Assembly (NCBI GenBank): GCA_944989445.1
Contig: CALYLW010000976.1
Coordinates: 186,001 to 250,000 of the forward strand
Source of the DNA: Ampullaceana balthica
Lineage: Eukaryota > Mollusca > Gastropoda > Lymnaeidae
Reading direction: 5' to 3'
DNA length: 64,000 bases
A program made the position numbers and the translations under genes. Within the stretch, counting starts at the first letter, position 1; each line of letters starts with the position of its first letter. The notes under the pieces were generated by a model. It had not been told where the DNA came from and did no database searches. It was given only the letters and a program-made list of their open reading frames with translations. Of the stretch, positions 24,487 to 37,400 are shown in pieces.

Positions 24487-25149
24487 AACTTAATAGACAA
24501 GTTTGGATTACCCATAGAACAAACTGGGGAAGTTTGGATTACCCATAGAACAAACTGGGGAAGTTTCCCAGGGCCCCTACCAAACTATTCCCCAAGCTTA
24601 AGATTACCCAGTAAATTATTGCCTGATGACTCTGTATAAACCCTTTTGTTGGTTGTGATGAGGTCTTAGGATGACCTTGATATTGCACCGTAAAAAACAT
24701 TCTCTAATTAATTAAAATGCTCACATCAGAATCGGTGAAGAAGCAAATTTGTGTCCATTGGAGAACTAAGAAAAATTAAGGAATTATTATTTGTTTAAAT
24801 TATTTTTTTTTGCATTTGCATAATAAAATATTATTTACAGCTGGCAAAAGTTCATTTCTATTTGACACACCCTCCTGGAGAGTTGACATTTTTTTGTCTT
24901 ACTTGCTTAAGATTATTTATTTACCCAGATCAAAGCAGCTACTTCGAATTTCTTTATTCATTGAAATTGTCATGAATTATTGGATTGCATTAAAATTAAG
25001 TAGACAAATGTATGTAGTTTCTAATTGTTATTACACAATTAACATGTGAATTTTACAAATGTTCTCCAATCATTACTTCTCCCTCTTGGTTGTGAAACAT
25101 CTTTTTTTAAAAAATAATATTATTTTCTCTTCCTTTTTTTTATACTAAA
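24487..25149. other. Intergenic DNA with one small duplication
   Basis: A ~35-bp direct duplication (GTTTGGATTACCCATAGAAC..) occupies about 24502-24562. Otherwise AT-rich with nothing recognisable. Confidence 0.5.
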
Positions 25150-25159
25150 CTAAACACAT

Positions 25160-25410
25160 GTTCTGTAGGCCTGAGACTAGTCTCTTAAGGCCTTGGCTAG
25201 TACCTGGGCAATCTGCTGAGTAGTGCCATACAAAATTGTCTCAACATAGGACTCTTTTGTCTCCCTTACCTCCCCGGCTATGTCTAGCGCGGGACAAGAC
25301 GTCAACAGGTGTACGACCATCTCAGAGGCTTGAACGAAATGATGGCAGTTGAAGTCCCTGTTGTGGTCATGATGGCAGTTGAAGTCCTTGTTGTGGTCTA
25401 GCCTTTTTTA
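25160..25410 (-). pseudogene. Possible retroelement ORF fragment
   Basis: A higher-GC patch in AT-rich DNA. The reverse strand reads continuously as ..ASEMVVHLLTSCPALDIAGE.. then ..QQIAQVLAKALRD, reminiscent of the Cys/His-rich end of LINE ORF2 proteins (ETVEHLL..CP). No start or full domain. Assignment tentative. Confidence 0.3.
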
Positions 25411-25968
25411 TACAAAATAATCCTTTTGATTCACCCAGTCTGTTAGAATCTCTTACTGGACTCATACAGTAGTCTACTGCAGTTACTCACAACTTCATGT
25501 GATTCACTAAGTCTGTCAGTCACTATTCATTTCATCAATAATGACTGTAAATTTATCCCATCTTTTATTTTATTTATTGATTCACTCATGAATTCTAAGA
25601 AATCATTCCTGCTTTTTTAAATATTTTTTTGAGAAATGTAAAACTCTATTTGTCTCATTTTTTATTTTTTTAAAACAAATTCCTATAAACTTGTTGTCAT
25701 ATAAGTTACTTTACTTGCCATTAATTACAACTTTTAAACAAACTTTCCATGTTGTTGTTTTTCAAATGACATTGTTTTATATAAAAATCATTTTTTAATT
25801 GTATTTTACTTGGATTTAAAATGATATGTGTTGATGAAATTTGCTTTTCATTTTATAATTATTTCGTTTTTTTAAATTTTAATTTTAATTTTATTTGATA
25901 AGTTGATTTTACAAGTTTAAATGTTCCAACTCCTTGACTTATAAACACATCTATTTATAGGTATAAAC

Positions 25969-26595
25969 TAGGGCTGCGGAAATTAACAATTAATTTCTCG
26001 ATTAATCGTTAAAATTTTTTTATCTATTAAAATTATTTTAATAGATAAAAATTCGATTAAAATTAAAGAAATATTTTTAACATTTTAATTTTTTTTAATT
26101 AATAAATAATTAATTATTAATAATAATTTATATATTTTTTTACGTACAAACTTCTCTCGCGTAATATTATAATTTATTTTATTACTTTATGTGGACTGGC
26201 AGATGTCAACTAAAAAATGGCTGACAGCATCAGCGCAGTTAAATTTTAACATATAACTAGAAAGTTGAACAAAAATTTTGTTTTTAAGCTAACTGCGGAT
26301 GGCAAAGTCGAAGATGGTGAAAAAGTTTACTGTGTTCACTGCCATAAACAATTCTCTTTAAAAGGACCAAATACATCTCTGACGTACCACCTTCAGCACA
26401 AACATCCGATCAAGTATCAACACATTGTCATAAAATTTAGTTCAAAATATTCTTAATTTTCAATGTCCGTGACAAATGTTCAGTTTAATGACGTCATAAA
26501 TTTCTATTTTTGGCTTTAATCGAAATTATCTATAAATTAATCGATAATTTTTCAAAAGTTAACGATTAAATTTAAATTAATCGATAACAGCCTTT
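25969..26595 (+). mobile_element. Non-autonomous hAT element with BED-finger remnant (TSD GTATAAAC)
   Basis: Left end TAGGGCTGCGG, right end ..AACAGCCTTT, flanked by GTATAAAC at 25961-25968 and 26596-26603. ATCGATTAAT-rich subterminal sequences occur on both sides. It inserted into a pre-existing ~22-bp tandem duplication (TATAAACACATCTATTTATA on both flanks). It keeps only the N-terminal BED finger of a transposase. Copies: 57893-58716 (reverse) and a fragment at 55574-55622. Confidence 0.85.
26265..26456 (+). pseudogene. BED-type zinc finger remnant of a hAT transposase
   Basis: The 63-codon frame includes KVEDGEKVYCVHCHKQFSLK and then SLTYHLQHKHP. This is the CX2C..HX4-5H pattern of BED fingers, which lie at the N-terminus of hAT transposases and ZBED proteins and bind element ends. 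The start codon shown by the frame (TTG) is doubtful; an ATG at 26203 is in another context. No catalytic domain follows, so this is a truncated relic. The same relic occurs on the minus strand of 57893-58716. Confidence 0.7.
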
Positions 26596-26603
26596 GTATA
26601 AAC

Positions 26604-27341
26604 ACATCTATTTATAGGTATAAACAATTCTGTTTTATCATTTAATACATAATAGGATGACCATTATTCATAAAGGCAAGTAGAATTAGAATTATATTTT
26701 TTATTGGCATAAATCTCCTGGGGATTTCCATTCTAAATTTTAAATGTTAATTTTCTCTAAAATGTTCAATTTAATTCTCATTTATTTCTGTATCTCCGGG
26801 AGATGTCAACAACTTCCATTTGACCTGCTCAAGTGTTGACCTGCTCATGTATTGACCTGCTCATGTGTTGACCTGGCCAGAATGCACACATTGAGGTGGA
26901 TATCAACAAGTCCCCACCCCCACCCCCTTTTCCAACAGACAACAAAGTTTTTGTCAATTTCACATGAGCCAAGTCAATTGAAGTGCCTAATACAGCTGCT
27001 GCTTGACTGAACAGTTTGTGAGATCTATTAACATTAATAGTCATGGTTGTTGTTATAGGGGGGGGGGCTGTGGTAGCCAGAGAGTCAACTTGATATTTTT
27101 TAGTTTTAAATACTTTTTTTAAAAAGACATATTTTTAAAATTGGATTCAAATCAGCTGTCAGTCTAATCATAGTTGTTTTAAGACTTATTCACATATAAA
27201 ACACAATTCTGGCATAGACTTAGGCATTAGAATATTACTTTTTTTACAAAATATATATCTTCTTTTTTTTAAAATAAAAATTATAGAGTTTCACAAAATT
27301 GTCTCAGACACATTTTGCAAACCATTTTAATTTAGGCCGAT
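26604..27341. other. Intergenic DNA with a short 18-bp repeat
   Basis: Four copies of TGACCTGCTCATGTGT-like units at 26820-26876 and a G-run at 27058-27067. No gene seen. Confidence 0.5.
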
Positions 27342-27837
27342 GGTAGACACCGCGTGTTACGCGGTGTCCACTCAGTTGGGTGGATGACACGCATTACACA
27401 GTACAGTCTGTTTATTTTGGCATACCCAGTCCACCTTAATAGCTTAAAATTTATTTTTAAAAAGATTTATGATTTTAAAATTAATTTGGTAAAAGCAAAG
27501 AGAACGGTGCGCTCGATAAATCATATTTTTGGTTGATATATTAAATTTGTTGTTTTTTCTATTTAATTTAATTTAATTTAAAAAATAGACAACTAAATCT
27601 AACCCAGACCCTAAAACTGAAACTACAACCTTTAAAAAAAAAGACTCAAACGAAACTCGAACCTCCACCTGACACCTAGAGTTCAAGAATCTTATGTCCT
27701 AACCGTGAGACCACAGAAGCTCATGTACCGATTGAATTTTTAAAAATCTTATAAAGTAGTAAGAGCAAAATGTGACGTCACGTTTACGCGACACCCAAGC
27801 TTTACAGTGGATGCCGCGCATTGCGCGGTGTCTACCC
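27342..27837. mobile_element. Element with hairpin ends and internal tRNA-like sequence
   Basis: Both ends are hairpins: GACACCGCG..CGCGGTGTC at 27346-27368 and a variant at 27812-27832. The two ends are also inverse to each other (GGTAGACACCGCG / CGCGGTGTCTACC). On the minus strand around 27665-27725, GTGGTCTCACGGTTAGGAC and GGTTCGAG resemble Pol III A and B boxes of a tRNA-derived SINE. Confidence 0.6.
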
Positions 27838-28565
27838 ACTTCGTTTAATTTATATAGAAATTTTGCAGGTACCTTTTTTTTCTGGTTTGTTTTTAATCAG
27901 ATTTAGTCTTATTTAAATATTAAACAAAAATACCTATTTAGTGCATTTAAGATAATCTATTCTCTATCATCAAATTACCATTGATATTGAAGCTGCTCAG
28001 TTATAAGAGAACAAATTCAAATATATAACTTTTGTCACCTGAAAGCTTAAAATTTGTTGTTTTTAACCCAAGGAAAATAAAAAAAAATTTTTTTTTGATA
28101 ATTAAGATCAAAATGTTTGTTGTTTTATTTTATTTTTTAAAACTTTTAACCTTAATTAAATTTTTTTCTTGAAAATGTACAGTAATTAATCCAAGTGCCC
28201 TTTGACTTGATGCCATATAAATTAGTTGTAGTTGAGATGTAGCAAGTCTGGTTTTACTTTATGCCAATTATATCAATTATAATGACATCTGAAACAACAT
28301 GGTTATGTTACAATTAGGTTATTTTTTTAAAGTCATGTCCTAACTGGCCAGTGAAACAAAGTGTCTGATAGGAGACAAGATATTTATGATAAAATGATAC
28401 ATTTCTCCAATGAGAATGGTTTTTTACCTCTGGATGATTTTTAAATAAAAAATTTCTTACTCTTTAGACTGTGTGATACAATGTATTGAAAAAAACAGGA
28501 TAGTATTTGGTAAAAATCTAAGTTTTTATGACATAATTGTACCTTAAATTTTGTGTGCTAATGTG

Positions 28566-28751
28566 CAGGGCCGGTCTTAGGCCACTGCAATCTATGTGGC
28601 CGCTGTGGGCCCTGCGCTTTCATAGGCCCCGCCTATCTTAATTTTCTCTTATTATCCTTATTAATTCCTTATCCCTACCCAGACTTGGCCCAGCGCAATC
28701 CGTTTTGCATACTAAGCCGCATAGGGCCCCGCAATTGCTAAGACCGACCTG
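28566..28751. mobile_element. Short TIR element (CAGGGCCGGTCTTAG ends)
   Basis: CAGGGCCGGTCTTAG at the left and CTAAGACCGACCTG at the right form imperfect TIRs around a 186-bp element. Related to the element at 58260-58438 (CAGGGCCGTCTTAA). No clear TSD here, so older or rearranged. Confidence 0.68.
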
Positions 28752-28909
28752 CACATACATTTTAAAAACTGCGTTATTTTGTATAGCAGTTTTATATAAA
28801 AAAAATTATTTTACATTTGATATGTTGAAAGAAGTTTGGGGAATATTTCATTTGGGTTGGGAATACACTGAGACTTGATAATCAGAAACTTTTAATTTCA
28901 CATAGAAAA

Positions 28910-29050
28910 TATATTCTACTTCTAGTTACAAGATATATTCTACTTCTAGTTACAAGATATATTCTACTTCTAGTTACAAGATATATTCTACTTCTAGTTA
29001 CAAGATATATTCTACTTCTAGTTACAAGATATATTCTACTTCTAGTTACA
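28910..29050 (+). repeat. 24-bp minisatellite
   Basis: Six copies of AGATATATTCTACTTCTAGT plus TACA. Confidence 0.93.
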
Positions 29051-29125
29051 AGGGTTTTCTTAAAATTTTACTTCAAATTTCCTTTTTTTATTAGTGAAAT
29101 AAAATAATAAAAGGTCAATTTTGAA

Positions 29126-29552
29126 TTATATTTCAATTGATTTAAGTGTTAGAAGTACATGTATATTTCTATTGACTTAAGTGTTAGAAGTACATGTATA
29201 TTTCTATTGACTTAAGTGTTAGAAGTACATGTATATTTCTATTGACTTAAGTGTTAGAAGTACATGTATATTTCTATTGACTTAAGTGTTAGAAGTACAT
29301 GTATATTTCTATTGACTTAAGTGTTAGAAGTACATGTATATTTCTATTGACTTAAGTGTTAGAAGTACATGTATATTTCTATTGACTTAAGTGTTAGAAG
29401 TACATGTATATTTCTATTGACTTAAGTGTTAGAAGTACATGTATATTTCTATTGACTTAAGTGTTAGAAGTACATGTATATTTCTATTGACTTAAGTGTT
29501 AGAAGTACATGTATATTTCTATTGACTTAAGTGTTAGAAGTACATGTATGCA
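29126..29552 (+). repeat. 35-bp minisatellite
   Basis: About 12 nearly identical copies of TATTTCTATTGACTTAAGTG plus TTAGAAGTACATGTA. Very high identity suggests recent expansion. Confidence 0.95.
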
Positions 29553-30260
29553 GCAAATACATACATGTATTGGATCATGGAAAGAAGCTTCTTCTTATTC
29601 CAATGATAATAAAATTACATTCAATATTTTATTCCTAAGGAATGGTAAAAGATCTTTTATTATCTTTACCATTTGTACCTCACTACCCTGACAAATAATT
29701 GTGTTCTTTACTTTGGGTACATTAATTGAAACAAAATATTTTTGAAATCATTTAATTTTTGTATATAAAATAATAAAACATTGCATTTTTGGCTTTCTAC
29801 TATTATATGTTATCCAAGGGATTTGAATACCTCACATATAATAACCAAAGATAAACAGACTTCTAAAGTTTTAAAAAAAAATTAATAATTTTAAGCTTAA
29901 AATGCTTTGTTATGATCTTTTTTTTATTGGATTAATGATAATAAAGTTATAGCTTTACACATGTTTACTAACAGCTTTAACAGGATGTAAATAAAAACTG
30001 GTTATTTGTCATATTTACTAAACATTTTTCTTTCTATTTTTTTTCAATTCCAAATAAAATAATTTGAAGAATAAGTGTTGCATTTATTTAAAATTGAACA
30101 TCACTGTGGATTGGTTGGTCATGTCTATGAAGATCTCATTTCCTGGTTCAGTATTCAGGAGGTAGGCTGTGTTAGGAAATCTAAACAAATAATGATATAT
30201 CTAGAAAATTGAAACAGATCTAAGCTGGACAGTATTTTAAAAAATTAAGCAATAATCAAA
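29553..30260. other. Intergenic AT-rich DNA
   Basis: No gene, array or element recognised. Confidence 0.5.
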
Positions 30261-30264
30261 TGTC

Positions 30265-30455
30265 TGAAGAAAAATAAAACTGCCCCAGCAGACAGCTCTC
30301 ATTCAATGGCTGATGAACAAGATAACTGCCCAAGCAGACAGCTCTCATTCAATGGCTGATGAACAAGATAACTGCCCCAAGCAGACAGCTCTCATTCAAT
30401 GGCTGATGAACAAGATAACTGCCCCAGCAGACAGCTCTCATTCAATGGCTGATGA
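30265..30455 (+). repeat. ~47-bp minisatellite
   Basis: Four copies of GCAGACAGCTCTCATTCAAT plus GGCTGATGAACAAGATAACT. Confidence 0.9.
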
Positions 30456-31249
30456 ACAAAAGTGAAAGCACTTAATTACTTCATCAAGTATCAACATTTA
30501 TTCCAGATAAAAAGTTTTGAAGCACAGATACATTCCCTTGGCACTCAAGTTTAATTAGAAGTCCGTGAAAGTACACAGGCTATTATCTAAATGTTTTAAA
30601 AATACCATATCTAAATACTGCAATGATTGTGTGGGAGATACAGTGAAACTGAATGTTAAGAACAATATAAACAATTCACAAGTAATAATTCATAGGTTTA
30701 ATACCTGCATCTTAGCATCTTTTTTAAAAAGAGCCAGTTTGTATTTGTATTTAAAAAAACACCCTTTTCTAAAACAATCATTCAATTAAAGTATTTACAG
30801 TTAGAATAAAAAAAGAGAAAAGTTCATGTTTTTTTTAATTTTGCTTTTTTAAATTTTAAAGTTATTCAATATTGAATATATTCAATGTTCGACCTGTAAA
30901 CTCAGTATATATTTTTTTAAAATTTATTTTGATTAGTGCAAAACAAAAACAAATTCAATAAATTCCTTTTTATTTCAGTCAAAAAACAAAAACTCATTTT
31001 AAAAATCAACAAAATGTAAGTAGAAACATTAAATAAAGGATTTCCAAAGTTCATTATTAGAACACAATTGATGACAAAAGAGATATTTCTGTTTCAACAT
31101 GTAACTACAATTCTTACATACAATTTTTGTTGGTATAAAGAATGTTAAGAAACAATCCAAAAATGTTTTGATTGGAGAAGAGGATGGTACAATTATATAT
31201 CTTAATCTTATCAGAAGAGGAGTTCTTTTATGTAAATAAAAATTTGCTC

Positions 31250-31640
31250 ACTTAAAATAACAAGGTTCTAACTCTATATAGGCCTACTAACATCAAGTAC
31301 AGAATAACAAGGTTCTAACTCTATATAGGCCTACTAACATCAAGTACAGAATAACAAGGTTCTAACTCTATATACTATATAGGCCTACTAACATCAAGTA
31401 CAGAATAACAAGGTTTTAACTATATATAGGCCTACTAACATCAAGTACAGAATAACAAGGTTTTAACTATATATAGGCCTACTAACATCAAGTACAGAAT
31501 AACAAGGTTTCAAACTCTATATAGGCCTACTAACATCAAGTACAGAATAACAAGGTTCAAACTCTATATAGGCCTACTAACATCAAGTACAGAATAACAA
31601 GGTTCCAAACTCTATATAGGCCTACTAACATCAAATTTTC
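31250..31640 (+). repeat. ~48-bp minisatellite
   Basis: Eight copies of AGAATAACAAGGTTCTAACT plus CTATATAGGCCTACTAACAT and CAAGTAC. One unit has an internal CTATATA duplication (near 31370). Confidence 0.92.
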
Positions 31641-32689
31641 AAACTCTAATATCTCGGTTCGACCAAAGGTTCACATAGAACCTTGTTATTCTAAAGGGGC
31701 AAAATGTACATAAAATATGAAGAATCTGTGTACATTTTATAAATAAGTTTATGGTACATGTATGTGTAGTTGTACAAGTGTAATAAGATCAGGCATATGC
31801 CCATAAAATCATAGTAAATATAAATTGCGGAAGACTGACTAGGAAGATAAATAATACAATAAATTACCCAGATTTTTTCAGTACAGGAAATAAAATATGA
31901 ACTGATAAAAGGCCACCACCAGAATACACACCATTTTCCCCAGTTTCAGCACCAGCAGACGAGCATAAAGAATTGTGATAACATTCTAAACTCACTCCTG
32001 CAAGTATTCAGAAATATCCGAAACTATGACGTGAGTTCAAAAACAAGATATATATGTATATATTATGTATTAGTTATTGCTTATCATTTAACAATTTATT
32101 AATTATGTGAACTAATAGCAGATCTGAAGAAATAATACCACTCAAATTTAAAAATGCTCCAATGATTTAATAACATACCATTGGCCTTCACTTCGAAATT
32201 AGAGATAAATTAGAGTAAAATAATCTCTAATAAATAAGTAAAATACTCTCTGAAGATAATTATGAATAAGCTCATTTGATAAATATTAAAATTTGTAAGC
32301 AACCATATTCAAGAAAGCTCTTTACATCTAGAAATAGGGTTTAAAGGTTTTTAGAGTTTTATGGATGTACAGAATCCTGTGCATTTTTTCCCTGTATCTT
32401 GAAAAATCATAACTTGAAGTGCAATAAATGAGCATTAATATTTGATACAACAATTTTTTTAAATTTATTAAACACATGACGTGACTTTCCACTTAACAAA
32501 TGAAATAAAGTTCCTAAACAAAATCACTATAACTAGTATTATTAATAGAAGAAATATCTAATCACAGTTAAAATGCCAATTCATTATATAAGTTAATTAA
32601 CTAAATGCTATTGTCAAATTTTTGTAAAAAATCTGAAGACAAAAATAACAGGACTACAGAACAGGACTACAAGCAATTTTAAATTTAAA
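31641..32689. other. Intergenic AT-rich DNA
   Basis: No gene seen. An inverse word of the preceding array (GAACCTTGTTATTCT at about 31678-31692) lies at its right edge and could pair with it. Confidence 0.5.
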
Positions 32690-32992
32690 GATGGAATCTG
32701 TGGTCGAGTGGCAGCGCACTGGACTGTCGTACCGATGGTCACGGGTTCGAATCCGTGTGAAGGCAAGGGTTTGTTCCCGGGGCCTAGGGCGTCCCTGAGT
32801 CACCCCGCTCCGAATGGGTACCTAACACTACATGTAGTTAGGCGGCTGGGTAATGCGTGGAACCCACAAAGCCGTGGCCTGTGAATGCTGCATCACTTGC
32901 CAACAGATCATCTGTCATGGTCTGTGGACGCAACTATCTTCTGCATAGAAGGAGCGTCTGTATTGATAAGATAAGAAGATAGAAGATAAGTT
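32690..32992 (+). mobile_element. tRNA-derived SINE with LINE-shared tail
   Basis: The head has Pol III promoter boxes: A box TGGTCGAGTGG at 32701-32711 and B box GGGTTCGAATCC at 32743-32754, like the tRNA T-loop. The body runs to about 32920. The 3' tail (ACGCAACTATCTTCTGCATA..GGAGCGTCTGT..GATAAGATAAG) matches the 3' end of the LINE at 2961-3412. A reverse copy is at 58879-59165. It is a retroposon, not a functional tRNA gene: no acceptor stem pairs. Confidence 0.88.
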
Positions 32993-33164
32993 AAGCTTAA
33001 GTAAAGGGAGATCATTTATGAATTGTGTGCATTGTAGAGATTAAATCAAATTATCAAAAATGTTTAAATTATTTTTGGTCCTTCTTCCTGTTATATGGTT
33101 TTGATTGTACAGTTTTTAATCCCAAAAGGTTGCCTTCTAGGCCATTGAAATTAATTATATATTC

Positions 33165-33295
33165 TTTTTTACAAGGTCATTGAAATAAATTATATATTCT
33201 TTTTTTACAAGGTCATTGAAATAAATGATATATTCTTTTTTTTCAAGGTCATTGTAATAAATTATATATTCTTTTTTTTTACAAGGTCCATCAAA
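33165..33295 (+). repeat. ~38-bp minisatellite
   Basis: Four copies of ACAAGGTCATTGAAATAAAT plus TATATATTCTTTTTT, varying in T-run length. Confidence 0.88.
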
Positions 33296-33564
33296 ATTAC
33301 ATAGAAATTAATAGGATTCATGCCCAACAATAAATTGCAATGCATTTTTAAATAATTATTTTCTCATAAAAATTAGTAGGTATAAATTATATTTGTGCAT
33401 ATTTTCACAGTTGGTGTAAAAGAGCCTGATAGTAATCAGGTTTCATTTGTTAAATAGCAGAAAGAAAATCTTATCTTTCCAAAGAATATAATTTATTTGC
33501 ATAATTTTGAAATGCTCAATACATGTTTCCTTGGTTGCTGTATAGAAGTTTAGATCAGTTTAAA

Positions 33565-33725
33565 CAATCACAAACACTTGTACATGGTTCAAAATGTATT
33601 AACAGAGCTAACGTCCCGTGACAAACACTTGTACATGGTTCAAAATGTATTAACAGAGCTAACGTCCAGTGAAAAACACTTGTACATGGTTCAAAATGTA
33701 TTAACAGAGCTAACGTCCAGTGACT
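33565..33725 (+). repeat. ~54-bp minisatellite
   Basis: Three copies of AAACACTTGTACATGGTTCA plus AAATGTATTAACAGAGCTAA and CGTCCAGTG. Confidence 0.9.
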
Positions 33726-34455
33726 TTATGTCTACAATAAACATGTAGATAAAATAAACAAGAATAAACTAAGTAAAACATGTTAGTAAAATTTCTATAA
33801 AAAATCCCCAAATCTTCGACACTTCAACATCATTTGCAGGTCGTTATCTATAAACAAAAATTGTCTTTACAGTAAATAACCTGTTTTACCAAACAGCATT
33901 TGCTTTTATCTCTAAAGAATGATCTAATTCCTTATAAGAAAAAGTGACTAATAAAGCTATCCTGACTTCTACTCTTACAAACTTCTAATTCTAAAATGTA
34001 AAAGTTCATGAAAAGGACCAAAACCAAACTAGCAAGACCTTAGAAAATTATTTTACCACCTATATCAATACATAATTTATCAAATTTAGCTGCACTCTTA
34101 AGCGGAGTATTTGAGCAGCAAGAAACAATAAAATTGATGGGTTCAATCTAAAGCCCAGCTCAAAATGCTGCTGTCTAATTAGATCATTTGGTTCTATGTC
34201 ATTGGTTATAAAAATGTCAAAAGGATCAGTGTTTATAAAGTTATCAGGTCCAATATTGTTAACTGGTCCAATATTGTTAACTGGTCCAATTATTTATGTG
34301 TGTATGATAATCTCAAACATTAATATCAGAAGATCAGTAATGTTAGTGGTTCCCATAGTATCAGTGGAACCCATATTCTATGAAGGGTCCAAAAATGTTA
34401 GTCGTTCCATGAATGCTAGTCCAAAAAAGTAAATGGTAAATTTTTTCAACTGATT
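33726..34455. other. Sideroflexin downstream flank / 3' UTR region
   Basis: Lies just beyond the sideroflexin stop codon on the minus strand, so the 3' UTR must be here. I found no convincing minus-strand AATAAA. A three-fold TCCAATATTGTTAACTGG repeat lies at 34248-34290. Confidence 0.4.
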
Positions 34456-37400
34456 TTACAAGCCTTTGTTAAAGTACAACTTGTCTGGTAGAGAGACTGT
34501 GCCAGACTTCTTTAACTCCTCTACTCGCTTGAAGTCAAGAATGGACAACTGACTGGAAGATATGGAGCTGATGGGACAAAAGAAATGTTGTGAGAAGCCT
34601 TCAAGACAGAATATTCTGGTCTTAAAATAAATATTTATAAATCAGTTTTAACTAGCTGAGACTTAGTATTTAAAAAACATTGAAAGTATATTTTGTGTCT
34701 AACACACAAAAAGGTTAGACTTATATTCTTAATAGTAATTCACTTTAAATAAAATGTTCTGTAATAAATTACATTCTAGTGTGTCAGTGGAGAATGTATC
34801 TTTATATATTTATTTGTTTTGAAAATCTATTAGATATTCATATTGAAGCAGTAAAAACTTCTAGAATTTACCATTTTTGTGGGAAGATAGCACATCCAAC
34901 AGGAACAGTTATTAGTAATCTGAAATTTTACATAAAATGACATAGAATAAGAACATTATTGCTAGCATGATACATAAAAGATATCATAGCAATGGGAAAA
35001 TGTATTTATCTTCTTTTCATGAAATTTATTTAAGTAGCATATATTATATATTTACGCTCAATTATCGCTGATGCCTAACGCTAAGGGACATCACTCTGCT
35101 TTTTTAAAATTTTGTGTTGTAAGCAGTGCTGATTGACTCAAATAGTTATTTTTTGGTGCAGTAATTTGGTGCGCTGCTTTCTAAAATTAGTTAAAAAATC
35201 GTGTGGTGATTAGCACTGTAAAAATTATTATATAAATACTTTGTTTAATTTTCAGGAATATTTCGTATTTATCATACAAGGATAAGTTACTTGGGCTTTT
35301 GACATACTATTATAAAATACTTTGTGTTCATTTAAGAAAGTTTAATATCACTTATTTATCATACAAGGACAAGTTATTTGGGCTTTTGAAAAAGGTGGGC
35401 GTCGTAGGCGCTCTTAAAAAAAGGGGGGGGGGCGCCACGGCGCCGCAGCACAAACTAGTTATATATATATTTACGCTCAATTATCGCTGATTGTGGCCTA
35501 ACGCTAAATCATAATCCTTTTGGTTTCCAGATTAACATTAACCAAACAACGCACGAACCTATGACGTCAGCATTTGTGTTGTAAACAGTGCTGACTGACT
35601 CAAAGAGTTATTTTTTTGGTGCAGTAATTTGGTGCGCTGCTTTCTAAAATTACTTTAAAAATCGTGTTGTGATTAGCACTGTAAAAAAATATTATATACA
35701 TACTTTGTGTACATTTGAGGAATATTTCATATTTATCATACAAGGATAAGTTACTTGGACTTTTGACCAAAAAAACCCCCTGTTATAAAATACTTTGTGT
35801 ACGTTTAAGAAAGTTTAATATTACGTATTTATCATACAAGGACAAGTTAGGTGGGCTTTTGAAATAGGTGGGCGCCATAGGCGCCCTTAATAAAAAGGGG
35901 GCTCCGCAGGCGCCACAGCACAAACTAGTAAATAAATAATTATTGATCTGATTTTTTTTTAAACAAAAACATATTATATGTTATAAAACAAAAAAGAATT
36001 TGTAGGTTTCATATTTAATGATGATGATTATAAAGGTGGAAAGTTGAATAATCAAGGTGTTCTTCACTTACAAAAGTCCAGAAAATAGAACTTGGCAAGC
36101 ACCACTCAACCAGCCATGACGACGAAACAGTTTCGTCTTCTCCAAGGTCTCCATCAAAACAGGTAACACAGCTGTGTAAGAAATGACAAGTTTTTTCCAG
36201 AGATCATTTGAAAGTTGGTTAGATTCAAAAATATATTTTAGGCACAATGCTGGAAGGTACTTCATTTGATATGAAACAATTTATAATATTTGAACTTAAG
36301 ATTATTTATTCTTTTCAAGCAAAACTGGTTTGTTAAAGCAAAGTATTTGATTTAAACTCATTTAATTCCATTATTCAGATTTCACTAGATTTATAATAGA
36401 AAACTTACTCATGCTCGGCGCCGCAATAAAAATCCTTGAGATCAACACCTGGCTAATACCCTTAACACCTGCATACTGCCAGAACATTTAAAATAAAAAA
36501 ATTTTATAATTAAAATAGTTGTTGATAAAAATAGTTTCATATGAGATATATACATCATTTGATTCTTACTAGCGTACGACAATATTAACAGTGAAATCAT
36601 ATACATCATTTGACTCTTAATAACGTAAGACAATAGTAACAGTACATAAGACAATAGTAACAGTACGTAAGACAATATTTTAAAAATGAACTCATTTATT
36701 GTTTTAAAACAATCAGCACAGCTTGAAATGTATTTTTTTTTAAAAACCAAATTAAAAAATATTTGGCCTACCTTTGACTTAGTAACTGGCCTACCTTTGA
36801 CTTTGTAACTGGGTTTCCATTTTCATCACTCACAAGCACACCATCAATAAGTTCACTAGAGGTTTCAATTTATTAACAGATGAGAATCAAAACATCTGTG
36901 TCAATCATGAAGCATTATAAAACAATATTGCAAAGGATGCAGGATCGTAATTTAGCTTATAAGAAAATATCATTCATTTAAATAATATACAATGTTATTT
37001 ATAAGAAAAGTATTGTATAGATCTACAAAACTGGAGAAAAAAAAACACCTTTATACATAAACCACGGGCAAACTTAAGATGCAATAATTTTCTGTATTGA
37101 AGGAGCATCTGTAACCATAAGATAAGATTTGAGTAAAATTATTTGGATTAGTTTGTGATGCCCCTCTACATAGATCTATATTTGGCAAATGTTTCTTTCT
37201 GAAGATTTCACACAAAAATTGATAGGTAATTTTTTGAATTATAAACAAACAAACAATTAAATTTTTTCAATTTCGGCTTTAATAGTATTGAATTGTTTTG
37301 TTTTGTAAAATCCAATCCAACATTACAAAAATGTGTTTAAGAAAATTTATCTAACTAACCTCTGCCTCATTAGTGGAATATTCACAGCGTTGGCAGCTGC

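Noticed and set aside
32701..32772. Functional tRNA gene
   Set aside because: A and B boxes are good, but there is no acceptor-stem pairing and the sequence continues into a SINE body found elsewhere.
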